Part shown: positions 23,711-33,949 of the stretch, in pieces
How the letters are laid out: each line of letters starts with the position of its first letter
Numbering within the stretch: position 1 is the first letter of the stretch
Program-made: the position numbers and the translations under genes
Notes under the pieces: generated by a model
Told to the model about the DNA's origin: nothing
Database searches by the model: none
The model's input: only the letters and a program-made list of their open reading frames with translations
DNA from: Meconema thalassinum
Taxonomy: Eukaryota; Arthropoda; Insecta; Orthoptera; Tettigoniidae
DNA: 64,000 bases
Assembly: GCA_946902985.2 (NCBI GenBank)
Contig: OX336389.2
Location: 1,082,443,788-1,082,507,787, forward strand
Direction: 5' to 3'

Positions 23711-23782
23711 GGCCTCTTGGTCTAGGGGTATGATTCCTGCTTTGGGTGCAGGAGGTCCCGGGTTCAATTCCCGGAGGGGCCC
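23711..23782 (+). tRNA. tRNA-Pro (anticodon TGG)
   Basis: A complete 72-nt cloverleaf. The acceptor GGCCTCT pairs with AGGGGCC (one G-T pair). The D arm contains GTCTAGGGGTAT. The anticodon stem CCTGC/GCAGG encloses loop TTTGGGT with anticodon TGG at 23743-23745. The T arm is CCGGG-TTCAATT-CCCGG. The internal A and B boxes are intact, no intron is present, and CCA is not encoded, as normal in eukaryotes. A T-run (TTTTT at 23787-23791) follows as a polymerase III terminator. Unlike the SINE heads in this window, it pairs fully and has no SINE body. It lies in otherwise gene-free DNA. Confidence 0.95.
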
Positions 23783-23785
23783 TAA

Positions 23786-23791
23786 ATTTTT
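23786..23791 (+). terminator. RNA polymerase III T-run terminator of tRNA-Pro
   Basis: Run of five T residues 4-9 nt after the mature tRNA end. Confidence 0.7.
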
Positions 23792-24250
23792 GCTTCCACA
23801 GTCATCAATTATGTTGCTAATTACTATTATCAGATTCCAGATTGAGTAGTAATTAACTTGCCAATACGCATCTTAGCCTACTTTCGGTTTTGGTAAAAAG
23901 AAAAGAATGGACTCTATTATATAATCACGGACCGAATGTCATTGTGTAAGATGTCAATCCCAAACGACGAAACTGAAGTAAATCAAATTTGATGCAGAGG
24001 CCATATTAATGGGTCATATTTTGTATTACTACCATCTCAACGAAAACAAAATATAAGTCACCCCAGTGTTCAAGGCTTAAATCGAATTACGACTCGTCTA
24101 GGCCTAATCTTCGTATTTGTACATAATTTTGAAAAAGCATACCTTTATGTGGATAAAATCTGGAGGACAATCTACAAGGGCATCGGCCAAATAAATTTGA
24201 CGCGGCAGCAATCGGAATCATACAAGAATTATAATCCGTAACTTATGATC

Positions 24251-24716
24251 CATGTCGCTTCCGAGGTGTAGTGGCCAACATGCTTAGATGCCATCCCGGA
24301 GGGGCGAGGTTCGATTCCCGCCTCTGCCACGAAATTTGAAAAGTGGTTTGAGGATTGGAACGGGGTCTACTCAGTCTCGGGTGGTCCAAATGACTAGAGG
24401 GGGTTCGATTCCCACCTCAGCCATCCTCGAAGTGGTTTTCCGTGGTTTCCCACTTCGTCTTCGGGCAAATGCCAGGATGATAGCTAACGTAAGGACACGG
24501 CCGCCTCCTTCCCTCTTCCTTGTCTATCCCTCCCACTCTTCCCATCCCCTCACAGGGCCCCTGTTCGCTTTGCAGGTGAGGCCGCCTGGGTGAAGTGCTA
24601 GTCACGCTCCCCGGTTGTATCTCCAGACTCAGAGTCTCAAGCTCCAGGACACTGTCACTCAGTGGTGGTAGAGTTGGGATTCCTCGCTTAGTCCGTGGGT
24701 AAAGCCAACCCTGGAG
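24251..24716 (+). mobile_element. Full-length tRNA-headed SINE, about 465 bp
   Basis: The head runs from CGCTTCCGAGGTGTAGTGGC through B-box GGTTCGATTCCCG (about 24310-24322). Then come CTCTGCCACGAAATTTGAAA, a second tRNA-like GGGTTCGATTCCCACC at about 24405-24420, and a long GC-rich body to AACCCTGGAGTTGTA. Because it is the longest copy, it serves as the reference for the pieces at 19083, 22728 and 23010. The two B-box-like motifs hint at a dimeric head. The frames at 24288-24593 (plus) and 24417-24788 (minus) are by-products of its GC-rich body. Confidence 0.8.
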
Positions 24717-24719
24717 TTG

Positions 24720-25207
24720 TACATAAGGACTCTTTGTTGGTAACGTGATTTCTGTATCAGATTGAATACTACGCGCAGCCATTATCATGAAATTTTAAAT
24801 ACAAAAATAAATAACTCTCAACACATAAGAGCTTCAGTAACGAAAATTAGTGCCACGGTAGGACTGTGCATGTGGCCTTGTAATGCCAAGGTATAGGAAT
24901 AGAAACTCCATACATTTTAGATGGTGTCTGCACGATATAAGAACATCAAAAATCACAATTCAGAATGTAAAAGCGTTACTAGGACAAATCTTGGCAAGAG
25001 ATGATTTTCATATAACGGTTCCCAATTTTGGTCAGTCGAAATAAATATTATTACAGTGAATATATGCCATAGGGAGTTATTAAGCTGCTCAAACCATATT
25101 TTACGAAAGTGGCATCTTAAAATTCCGAAATACAGGGCATTACATATATGTAACGCTAGGCACTTGTGTTGTCAAGCCCCTTACTGCATATTCTGAATGG
25201 TGATTTA
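24720..25207. other. Unassigned sequence
   Basis: No gene or repeat seen between the SINE and the second Tc1 copy. Confidence 0.5.
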
Positions 25208-25209
25208 TA

Positions 25210-26674
25210 CACACATCAAAAAAAGTTTTGCATCACCTCGGTTCCCAGATCTCCGGCATATAGACGTTGACTGTGTATATTGTATCCAAGATACAGTCCC
25301 TTTGACTGTTCATAGATGTCACTAAAACTGCTCAAAGATGTAAACAACCATGCATGAGCAGGGCCTATTAGACGGAGGGGGTACGACAGCCGATCAGTTC
25401 CAGTCATTCCACCAGGACGAAGGTACGCTGCTCATGTTGTCTGTAGTTCTACCATGCCTAGAAGGTCAATACCGCAGTTCGATCGCGTCCGCATTGTTAC
25501 TTTGTGTCAAGAAGGGCTCTCAACAAGGGAAGTTTCCAGGCGTCTCAGAGTGAACCAAAGCGATGTTGTTCGGACATGGAGGAGGTACAGAGATACAGGA
25601 ACTGTCGATGACAGGCCTCGCTCAGGCCGCCCAAGGGCTACTACTGTAGTGGATGACCGCTACTTACGGATTGCCGCTCGGAGGAACCCTGACAGCAATG
25701 CCACCATGTTGAATAATGCGTTTCGTTCAGCCACAGGACGTCGTGTTTCAACTCAAACTGTGCGCAATAGGCTGCATGATGCGCAACTTCACTCCCGACG
25801 TCCATGGCGAGGTCCAGCTTTGCAACCCCGACACCATGCAGCGCGGTACAGATGGGCCCAACAACATGCTGAATGGACCCCACGGAATTGGCATCACGTT
25901 CTCTTCACCGATGAGTGTCGCATATGCCTTCAACCAGACAATCGTCGGAGACGTGTTTGGAGGCACCCTGGTCAGGCTGAACGTCTTAGACACACTGTCC
26001 AGCGAGTGCAGCAAGGTGGTGGTTCCCTGATGTTTTGGGGTGGCATTATGTGGGGCCGACGTACGCCACTGGTGGTCATGGAAGGCTCCGAAACGGCTTT
26101 ACGATACCTGAATGACATCCTCCGACCCATAGTGCAACCATATCGGCAGAATATTGGAGAGGCATTTGTCTTCATGGACGACAATTCTCGACCTCATCGT
26201 GCACATCTTGTGAATGCGTTCCTTCAAGATAACGACATCGCTCGACTACAGTGGCCAGCATGTTCGCCAGACATGAACCCTATCGAACATGCCTGGGATA
26301 TGTTGAAAAGGGCTGTTTATGGACGTCTTGACCCACCAACCACTCTGAGAGATTTACGCCGAATTGTCGTTGAGGAGTGGGACAATTTGGACCAACAGTG
26401 TCTTGATGAACTTGTGGATAGTATGCCACGACGAATACAGGCATGCATCAATGCAAGAGGACGTGCTACTGGGTATTAGAGGTAGTGGTGTGTACTGCAA
26501 TCTGGACCACAAATGCTGAAAGTCTAGCTGTATGATGGTACAACATGCAATGTGTGGGTCTCATGAGCAATAAAACGAGCTGAAATGTTGTTTGTGTTGA
26601 TCTCTATTCCCTTTGTATTTAAAGGTTCCGGAACTCTTGGAACCGAGGTGATGCAAAACTTTTTTTGATGTGTG
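25210..26674 (+). mobile_element. Tc1-family DNA transposon, copy 2 (1465 bp)
   Basis: Same length, ends and contents as 17303-18767 but in the opposite orientation. Flanked by TA at 25208-25209 and 26675-26676. The inverted repeats are identical for 36 bp from each tip, then diverge (CAGATCTCCGG at the left tip against AAGAGTTCCGG at the right), and the same asymmetry is seen in copy 1. Confidence 0.97.
25454..26479 (+). CDS. Tc1-like transposase, DD34E, intact (second copy)
   Basis: 341 residues, identical to the product of 17498-18523, with the same catalytic D153, D243 and E278. The start is the first Met of the family-typical MPRRSIPQ opening. A 244-bp leader separates it from the left end and about 195 bp separates its stop from the right end, usual for Tc1. 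Two intact identical copies 6.4 kb apart suggest a currently or very recently active family. Confidence 0.97.
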   Translation: MPRRSIPQFDRVRIVTLCQEGLSTREVSRRLRVNQSDVVRTWRRYRDTGTVDDRPRSGRPRATTVVDDRYLRIAARRNPDSNATMLNNAFRSATGRRVSTQTVRNRLHDAQLHSRRPWRGPALQPRHHAARYRWAQQHAEWTPRNWHHVLFTDECRICLQPDNRRRRVWRHPGQAERLRHTVQRVQQGGGSLMFWGGIMWGRRTPLVVMEGSETALRYLNDILRPIVQPYRQNIGEAFVFMDDNSRPHRAHLVNAFLQDNDIARLQWPACSPDMNPIEHAWDMLKRAVYGRLDPPTTLRDLRRIVVEEWDNLDQQCLDELVDSMPRRIQACINARGRATGY

Positions 26675-26676
26675 TA

Positions 26677-27235
26677 AATACGATAATGTACCAATTTCAT
26701 ATTTGTTGCTAAATACTTATCTTGATAATATTACACTTTAAAAAGCACTGAGCAAGTATTTTGACACCTTTCAACCTTCGATCATCTAGTCAAGTGACTA
26801 GTTACTTGGTGTGGGACGGCAAGAAGTGCACAGTCCCACATCCCATTTACAACATGCAGTGTGGACACAGCTTACACACAATTCACCGGCACACCGCCTC
26901 CGCTTATGTCCTTTGACGTTGATGACCAGATGATCGCATCCATCATATCATAAGTCTTCAATGTCGCGGCCCTGTACTACACATGCTGTTGACAGCCACT
27001 TTACTTTACGTGGTTCCACGCCGTACGTTTTCACGTAGAATTGCGCCACTTCCCACTTGAACTCCAGTTGATTTGTCCTTTACCGTGACATACTAATGAG
27101 GTACCGGTATCATGAGTTTAGGAGACTCTCGTCAAGAAGCCAAGAAAATATGGCCCACCACCACTTTTTGTTTCTTATTGACAGATGGTATCAGTTCACA
27201 TTTTCATCCATAAGGTTCGTTCCTTCCATGAATTT
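26677..27235. other. Unassigned sequence
   Basis: No gene or repeat seen. Confidence 0.5.
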
Positions 27236-27565
27236 GTTATAGGTGTCGATCTGGAGAGGACGTGGGATTGTAACTACTTTTTATCATTTTGAATGATCTT
27301 GTCGACTTCGTCGTTACAGTGGGGTCTGGCGTTACGTTACGGTAACGGGACGAAATGTACCGAGAATGCACTGAGGTGTGTGACGTCATAGTACTCCTTT
27401 GTTATAGGTGTCGATCTGGAGAGGACGTGGGATTGTAACTACTTTTTATCATTTTAAATGATCTTGTCGACTTCGTCGTTACACTGGGGTCTGGCGTTAC
27501 GTTACGTTAACGGGACGAAATGTAACGAGAATGCACTGAGGTGTTTGACGTCATAGTACTCCTTT
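27236..27565. repeat. 165-bp tandem duplication (two copies)
   Basis: 27236-27400 and 27401-27565 are near-identical head-to-tail copies, differing at a handful of bases (for example GGTAACG against GTTAACG in the GTTACGTTACG block). Each holds the landmarks GTCGATCTGGAGAGGACGTG, a GACTTCGTCGTTACA block and GACGTCATAGTACTCCTTT. No open frame spans the unit. Confidence 0.95.
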
Positions 27566-27752
27566 CTTCGTGCGCTCCGGTGAGCGTGATGTCATCCAGC
27601 CAGCTACCTCCATTGATCTTGGTTTGCACCTGCTAACGGACTTTGAGTTCACGCAGCATTTGTAGCATTTAAAATTATATAAAATCTAGTCTTTCAGACT
27701 GACTATCAGTCTTTTTCTTTTCAGCCCGAGAGAACCTTCTGACCTGGTCGAG

Positions 27753-27768
27753 GGGGGGGGGGGGGGGC
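27753..27768. repeat. Poly-G run
   Basis: About 16 consecutive G residues on the plus strand, in unassigned DNA. The length is likely unstable and error-prone in sequencing. Confidence 0.85.
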
Positions 27769-27885
27769 AGGGACAGTCATGGAGGCAACAGTTACTGTGT
27801 TGTTTTCATGCCAGGGAGCTATAATCATGTCGTCATTACTCCTTTTCCCCTACTCCAATATTTCTGCCAAGGTCAGATTTCTAAA

Positions 27886-28114
27886 TAATAATTTTGTTAT
27901 TGGATTTACGTCCCTTTCAACTGCTCTGGTTTTAGAGACGCCGGGTCCCGGAATTTTCACCCGAAGGGGAGCTTTAACGTGCCAGTAAATCTACTGACAC
28001 GACTCCCTCGCATTTGTGCAACCTCAAATGCCAGCTGACTGCACCAGGATTCGATCCTGAAAGCTTGGGCACAGCAAGCGAGAATGTTGCCGCTGAGCCA
28101 CGTAACCAGTCTAG
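27886..28114 (-). mobile_element. tRNA-headed SINE with ATT tail, minus strand
   Basis: On the minus strand: head GGTTACGTGGCTCAGCGGC, a B-box GGATCGAATCC, a body with GGGAGTCGTGTCAGTAGATT and CCCCTTCGGGTG, and the 3' end GGGACGTAAATCCAATAACA followed by ATTATT. That 3' end is a LINE-type recognition tail common in arthropod SINEs. Any target duplication is too diverged to be certain. Confidence 0.8.
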
Positions 28115-28380
28115 ACCTCTGAAATATCGAAATAATTTTCGTATTGTATTTTCTGAAACACTGCCTGCAGCCAGATATCTCGGCAAAGGTACGGTCTTGA
28201 ATACGGTACTGGCATAAAAAATATCCTACGGTGACATAAAACATATTATATGAAGGCATGCACTGTTAAAAAAGCTGTATTTTGAAAAACGTTTTGTGTA
28301 TAAATGCATGAAATGTATTCTAACTCATTTCATATGAATGTGCTACAGAAAATATCTTGCCTTACCACTGACCCTGTATC

Positions 28381-28773
28381 CGCCTAGCGTTACCATATGG
28401 TAACGCTGGAAATATTAGTCCCGGGCATAAGCAGGTATAAGGAAACACGTAAGATATGTTAATGAATTATAAATTAGATGTGTGTACTACCATAATCCCG
28501 AAGACAAAATAAACTATCTCCATTTTACGCAATAATTTAGCTTGCCGTACCTTTTGCGGCATGCCATCACGATGTGAGAAACAAACCACGAAATGCACCC
28601 TATTGTTGGGACTTCACCCAAGACATTCCCTAGTGACTAGTGTGCGGGAAATGAATCAATAAACCTTCCTTGATCATATAAGCGCGAAGTTCGAATATCT
28701 TTAACTGGCAAAAGTCATGTAGAGCAATAAGTGCAATGACCGGTACTGCGTTACCATATGGTAACGCTAGGCG
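28381..28773. mobile_element. Small inverted-repeat element (MITE-like), 393 bp
   Basis: The ends 28381-28406 and 28748-28773 are perfect 26-bp inverted repeats. Each contains the perfect 20-bp palindrome GCGTTACCATATGGTAACGC, and the outer 6 bases CGCCTA set the orientation. No coding capacity inside. A target duplication is not clear (a TA may lie 2 bp beyond each end), so the element status is inferred from structure alone. Confidence 0.55.
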
Positions 28774-30450
28774 TTTATGGGTTAATAGCCCTCAGTATAT
28801 TTCAGCTATAATAACGATACTTAGTAATAAGGCAGTCTCTTAATAAGTCCTAAGTAAAAGTACAGGGAACCCATACTGTCCCCGTCAATCGGCAGTGAAT
28901 TGGAAGACCCAGCAAAAAAATCGCAATTCACGCCGATAAACCAAGAACATGGCTATAAAGAATGATTGGGATCTAGGTTCGATTTGACCAAAGATATCAT
29001 GCTGGTGGGTACGAGATCTCAAGTAGTCTCAGAGGTGGTTAAAAGGATAGAGGCGCACCTGGGTAGATCAACCCTTCCCCAGATCCGAATCAACACCATA
29101 GATCAACAACATCAGAAGGAAAGAGCAATCTTAAAAACAACAAATATCCATGTATTGGGCCGCTCATAAACCAACCAGAAATAAAAATATTCATCCAAGA
29201 GCCTATCCTGCTTCGGAGATTAAAAATTAAATTATTAAGACTTACGTTTGATTTATTAAAGTAATTAAATGTCAACTGACACTAGACGTTAATGGGCCAA
29301 TATATCTCCTTAGTCCTAACCTTCGATATAAATAAAATTAGGAGATATTCGAGGAAGAGAAAAATTAAATCAAATTTAAAAATAAGTCAGACACTGTCTC
29401 TTGACCACAAAATTGAATAAACACTCTGAATTATCATCAGGTGGTGTTTGAGATCACAAATGAAATCAATCACTTGAGTTCATCAGAATAATTAAATAAA
29501 TGACTTGCCCTAAATTGATATTGGGTTGATCTCCATTCTAACTAAATAAAGAAAGTCTTAAATATTTTAACAAAAAAAATGTATCCACCACAATTATTAT
29601 TTAACTTTATCAAAATTGTGATCTTGTTTGTCCACCATGTTACTCTTTCCGTGTCTATCATTTGACCGTCCTATTTAAATGGTCAGATCTATAGTACATT
29701 TACTGTTTCATTTCCATTTACAACTATTTTCACACCATCATCTATTTACAATTATATTCATCACTTAATTACGATATTCCCATGAATATTCATAATTTCA
29801 CCAATTAATTATTCATGTTTTTCAGTCTATCAGTCTAATCAACCGGAGTCTATGTCCTAAAATATCATTGGTTTCAAAGTCCGTTGAAGACTATTCCAAA
29901 GTCTATTACTCCAAAACAATTTCAAAAATATCCATTCTGTTATCCTCCATTTATGGTAAACACTGAAATTCATGGTTGACCATGTCATTCTGAAAAGTAG
30001 TACCCATCCTTCCCTATTCGATGGTATGCTCATAACACATTAAATTCTACCAAAAATATAGTCATTAGACTATCAACTGATCATACGAATACCTGATTCA
30101 TTAACATACTGCGCCTCACATAGTCATACTCATTTAAAGATAATTATTTTTTACATTTTATTAACATTTTTTATGTGCACAAAGTATTTCTTTGTCAGGT
30201 ATAACCTTCAAATATACCACCATTTATTCGCAGAATATGTGAACTTCACCATTAATTAATCTCACAACTTTATATTCAACTTCTTTTTATATAATACTAC
30301 ACCAACCTATAATTTTATTTTTTGTAGAATATTTTACCATATCATTTTACCATCACGACGTTTACATAACTAGTGTACATAAATTACAGTAGCATCAATG
30401 ATTGCTATGAATCTCAGCAACGCCAAATGGGTAGAGGAATTAAGTATAGT
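28774..30450. other. Unassigned AT-rich sequence
   Basis: No supported gene. Frames at 28966-29169 and 29090-29275 (minus) overlap each other and have no recognisable motif. Confidence 0.5.
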
Positions 30451-30464
30451 ATGAGCATGTGGAA

Positions 30465-30795
30465 GAGCCTCCGTGGCTTAGGCGGCAGCGCGCCGGCCTC
30501 TCACCGCTGGGTCCGTGGTTCAAATCCCGGTCACTCCATGTGAGATCTGTGCTGGAAAAAGCGGAGGCAGACAGGTTTTTCTCCGGGTACTTCGGTTTTC
30601 CCTGTCACAATTTCATTCCAGCAACAATCTCCACTATCATTTCATTTCATCTGACATTCATTTAATCATTGCCCCAGGGGAGTGCGACAGGCTTCGGCAG
30701 CCGGCACATTTCATATCCTCGCCGCTAGATGGGGGCTTCATTCATTCCATTCCTGACCCGGTCGGAGACTGGAAGCAGGCTGTGGATTTTCATTC
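30465..30795 (+). mobile_element. tRNA-headed SINE (331 bp) with target-site duplication
   Basis: Head GCCTCCGTGGCTTAGGCGGC, B-box GTGGTTCAAATCCCGG at about 30513-30528, then a body with GGTTTTTCTCCGGGTAC, GGCTTCGGCAGCCGGCAC and CTGACCCGGTCGGAGACTGG. Flanked by ATGAGCATGTGGAA (30451-30464) and ATGAGCATGTGCAA (30796-30809), one mismatch. The same family occurs at 43191-43524. Confidence 0.92.
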
Positions 30796-31062
30796 ATGAG
30801 CATGTGCAAAGGAATCTATTAAAATCCTCAAACAAAATGTTTGTAGGAAAACAAATAAGGGAATATCATTCCTGCCATCTATCAGGTGTTCACCAATGAA
30901 AATTATTACCAATACTTGAAGTCAAAATTGAAAATCAGATTTATGAAGGACACCCTAGCTTTGAAGAGCTTTGCTATGAAAGCAAATATGGTTCAGCCTC
31001 GGAAAATTCTAGGGCGTCCCTTGCAGGCGACGCGCAGTTCTTCAGATGCTGGGGGGGGGGGA

Positions 31063-31841
31063 GATGTGAGAAATGGGCGACCAGCATCGCAATACATCCG
31101 AATAGGGACAGTCAACATCTTAACACCGACGGACAGGACTGAGGAGCTAGTGGACTTCATGATAGAGAAGGATATAGCCATCCTCGGTCTCAGTGAAACG
31201 AAATGGAAAGGAAAAGGGGAAATAAAACTAAAGGAAGGATATAGGCTGTTTTACAGTGGAGGACAGGAGGCAAAATATGTAGTAGGAATTATTATAAGAA
31301 AGGATGTCCTAGAGTATGTGGAGGAGGTGAAAAAGATAAGTGACAGGATGATCATAGGAAGGATACAGTTCCAGACGGGGACAAAAGATCTGGTTGAAGT
31401 ATATGCTCCACAAACGGGGAATAAAGAAGAGAATTTAGAAGAATTCCTTGAAGACGTGGAAAAATATATAGAGGATAAGGAAATAATAGTAATGGGAGAT
31501 TTGAATGCACAAGTGGGAAGAGACAGACAAGGAAGAGAGGAGATTTTGGGACCATGGGACCATATGGTTATGGCTGTAAGAATCAGAAGGGGATGTTGTA
31601 ATGGACTTCTGACATCGTAACCAATTTATTATAGGAAATACGTGGTTCAGAAAGAAAAATAGTCAGAAGATAACGAGGTAAGGATGGGGAGATAGAAGAA
31701 CGAAAACTCTGATAGACTATGTTTTAGTCGAAAAAGGACATCGGAAAGAGCTAATGTATGTCAGAGCCATGCCAGAGGAAGCCTTTGGATGAGACCATAA
31801 GGCAGTGGTAGCAAAATTAAAAGTAGGAAAAGTTATGAGAT
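31063..31841 (+). pseudogene. APE-like endonuclease domain of the RTE-like element
   Basis: The frame through 31620 reads IRIGTVNILTP, LGLSETKWKGKG, a YSGGQE block, VYAPQTGNKEENLEEF and MGDLNAQVGRD: the metal- and DNA-contacting motifs of non-LTR endonucleases. It then stops (31618-31620) and resumes one frame on (from about 31634) with NTWFRKKNSQ, LIDYVLVEKG and DHKAVVAKL. The serine of the final SDH motif is a TGA here. The enzyme would nick target DNA to prime reverse transcription; this copy cannot make it. Confidence 0.88.
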
Positions 31842-32069
31842 TACCAGAAAAAAAGGGAAAGAAAGATTGAGGTCTGGAGACTAAAGGAAAAGGAGGTTTC
31901 AGAAGAGTTTAAGAAAGAATTGCAAGAACAGATACCAAGGACAGATATTACCCATGTGGAACAAGAATGGGAAAAATTCAAGAGTGCATTTGTAAACAGT
32001 GCAGAGAAAACATGTGGTAGAACATCAGGAAAGGTACGGGAAAAGGCGACAAAATGATAGAATGATAGA

Positions 32070-33599
32070 GTGAAAGAAAAGGTAAGGGAGAAGATGAAAA
32101 CTTGGAAGGAATGGAAAACAAAAAAGACTGAAGAAGGTAGAGCAAAATATATAGAAGCAAACAGAGATTGCAAGAAAGTAATTGCAGAGGAAAAGCAGAA
32201 AATCTGGGAAGAATTCACTCAGGAAATAAGGGAGGATTTAAATTGTGTATATAAATTGTTATTTGGAATTATAAAAAGTAGAAGAAATGAAAAGGTGAAC
32301 ACTGGGTTCGTGAAAAACAAAGAAGGTGAAATATTGAGGAAACCAGAAGAGATAACGGTCAGATGGAAAGAATATTTCAGTGAGCTGTTGAATGTGAGAC
32401 GCCAGACATGCGGAGAAGTTACGCGAACATCCAAAACGGCGGAGGAAAAAATAGAAGAAGAACCACACATTACTATGGCAGAAGTGGAATGGGCAGTTAG
32501 GAAGATGAAGATGGGGAAAGCTGTGGGAATCGACGAAGTGGCAATAGCAATTATCAAAGCGGCAGTACCAATGGGACTGCAGTGGACATACCTACTTCTC
32601 AGGAGTGTGTGAAGAGAGAAGAAAGTTCCTGAAGACTGGAAAAATGGAATAATATTGCCAATATTCAAGAAAGGAGACGGGAAGGTGTGTGGTAACTACC
32701 GAGGAATCACCATTATCTCGCATGTTGGCAAAGTAATGGAAAGAATCCTAGGAAAAAGAATTAGAGTAAAGGTAGAAAACCAAATAGAGGAGGAGCAGCT
32801 TGGCTTTAGAGGGGGCAGGTCAACAGTGGAACCCAATTTCATTTTGAGACAGAACATTGAAAAGAGTTGGGAATATGGGAAGGATATGGTAATGATTTTT
32901 ATTGATCTAGAAGAGGCCTATGATAGCATCCCTAGAACAAAAGTTTGGGAAAGCTTAACAAATAGGGGGATAGGCAAGGAACTGAGAGACATGATAAAAG
33001 GAATGTGCATGGATTGCTACAGTAGTGTGAAGACTAGAGACGGGACATCGGAATGGTTTAAAATTGTCACTGGACTTAAGCAAGGAAGTGTGTTGTCACC
33101 ATTATTGTTCTTAATGGTGATGGATGACATCATGAAGGCAGCAATGAAAGCCTATAGTAGAGCAAATATGAAGGTACTGTTGTTTGCAGACGATGTTGGT
33201 ATCTAGGGCGAGGATGAGATGGAGGTACAAGAACAGTTAGAAGTAATAAATGAAAAGATTGAGCAATGGGGATTGAAGATAAATGTGGAGAAGAGTAAAA
33301 CAGTGGTGGTGAGTAGAGGTAAGTAAGAAGGAAAAGGAGTAATCGAAGTAGGAGATAAGGAATTGGAAGTGGTGAAACACTTCAAACCCTTGGGAAGTGA
33401 ACTGACTGAAGATGGAAGACTAGATTTGGAAATTAGCAGAAGAATACAACTCGGGAGTGCTTTCTACCAACTGGTACGGGGATTAGTATGGAACAAGGAT
33501 ATACCAATTAAGGCTAAAGAAGTTATGTACAAAGCATATAATGTTCCTATAATGAAGGAGTATGGTCCAGAAAACGAGGAGAGACAGAGTGAGAAATAA
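32070..33599 (+). pseudogene. Reverse transcriptase domain of the RTE-like element, with in-frame stops
   Basis: One reading frame holds the whole domain, interrupted by TGA at 32610 (expected Trp in SVWREKKVPEDW), TAG at 33204 (expected Trp after FADDVGI) and TAA at about 33324. Visible RT motifs: LPIFKKGDGKVCGNYRGITI, LGFRGGRSTVE, FIDLEEAYDSIPR, TGLKQGSVLSPLLF and the catalytic FADD. The upstream 32070-32600 part is the linker, including KMGKAVGIDEVAIAIIKA (the conserved motif before RT domain 1). Two of the three stops are Trp codons changed by G to A. Confidence 0.9.
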
Positions 33600-33645
33600 T
33601 GATATATGAAAAGAACTGGGAGTACAGAAAATAAATTACAAACTG

Positions 33646-33909
33646 TAGCAAAACATATTGAGATGGTTTGGACATGTCAAACGGATGAATGAAGTAAGGC
33701 TACCAAGACGAGCACTGGAACCACGGATGACAGGGAAGAGAGGACGAGGAAGATCAAGAATGCGTTGGATGGACTCAGTGAAGAATAACATTAGTAAACG
33801 GAACCTGGATTGGAACACCGTGTCGGAAGAGGAATGGTGGAACGACAGAACAAAGTGGAGAGGAACCATATTTGCCCCCACCCAGTGTCAGCTGGAAAAG
33901 GGGAAATGA
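33646..33909 (+). pseudogene. C-terminal domain of the RTE-like element
   Basis: In another frame from the RT: RWFGHVKRMNEVRLPRRALE, a basic GKRGRGRSRMRWMDSVKNN segment, then WNTVSEEEWWNDRTKWR. This Trp/Arg-rich tail is usual after the RT of RTE-like and related arthropod LINEs. A frameshift between 33599 and 33646 separates it from the RT. Confidence 0.85.
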
Positions 33910-33949
33910 AGATGATGATGATGACCCTAGCTTTCAAGAGCTTTGCTAT

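Larger units (their letters stand above)
30978..33923 (+). mobile_element. RTE-like non-LTR retrotransposon, decayed (2946 bp)
   Basis: An APE-type endonuclease is followed by a reverse transcriptase and a C-terminal RWFGHVKRM block. It ends in a GAT/GATGA trinucleotide tail, as RTE elements do, instead of poly-A. The 26-bp sequence beginning ACCCTAGCTTTGAAGAGCTT lies on both sides (30952-30977 and 33924-33949) with one mismatch, which fixes both ends. The copy has at least one frameshift in the endonuclease, one before the C-terminal block, and several nonsense codons. Confidence 0.92.

Noticed and set aside
31841..32218. 125-codon minus-strand frame rich in Phe and Ser
   Set aside because: Antisense of the lysine/glutamate-rich linker of the RTE-like element.
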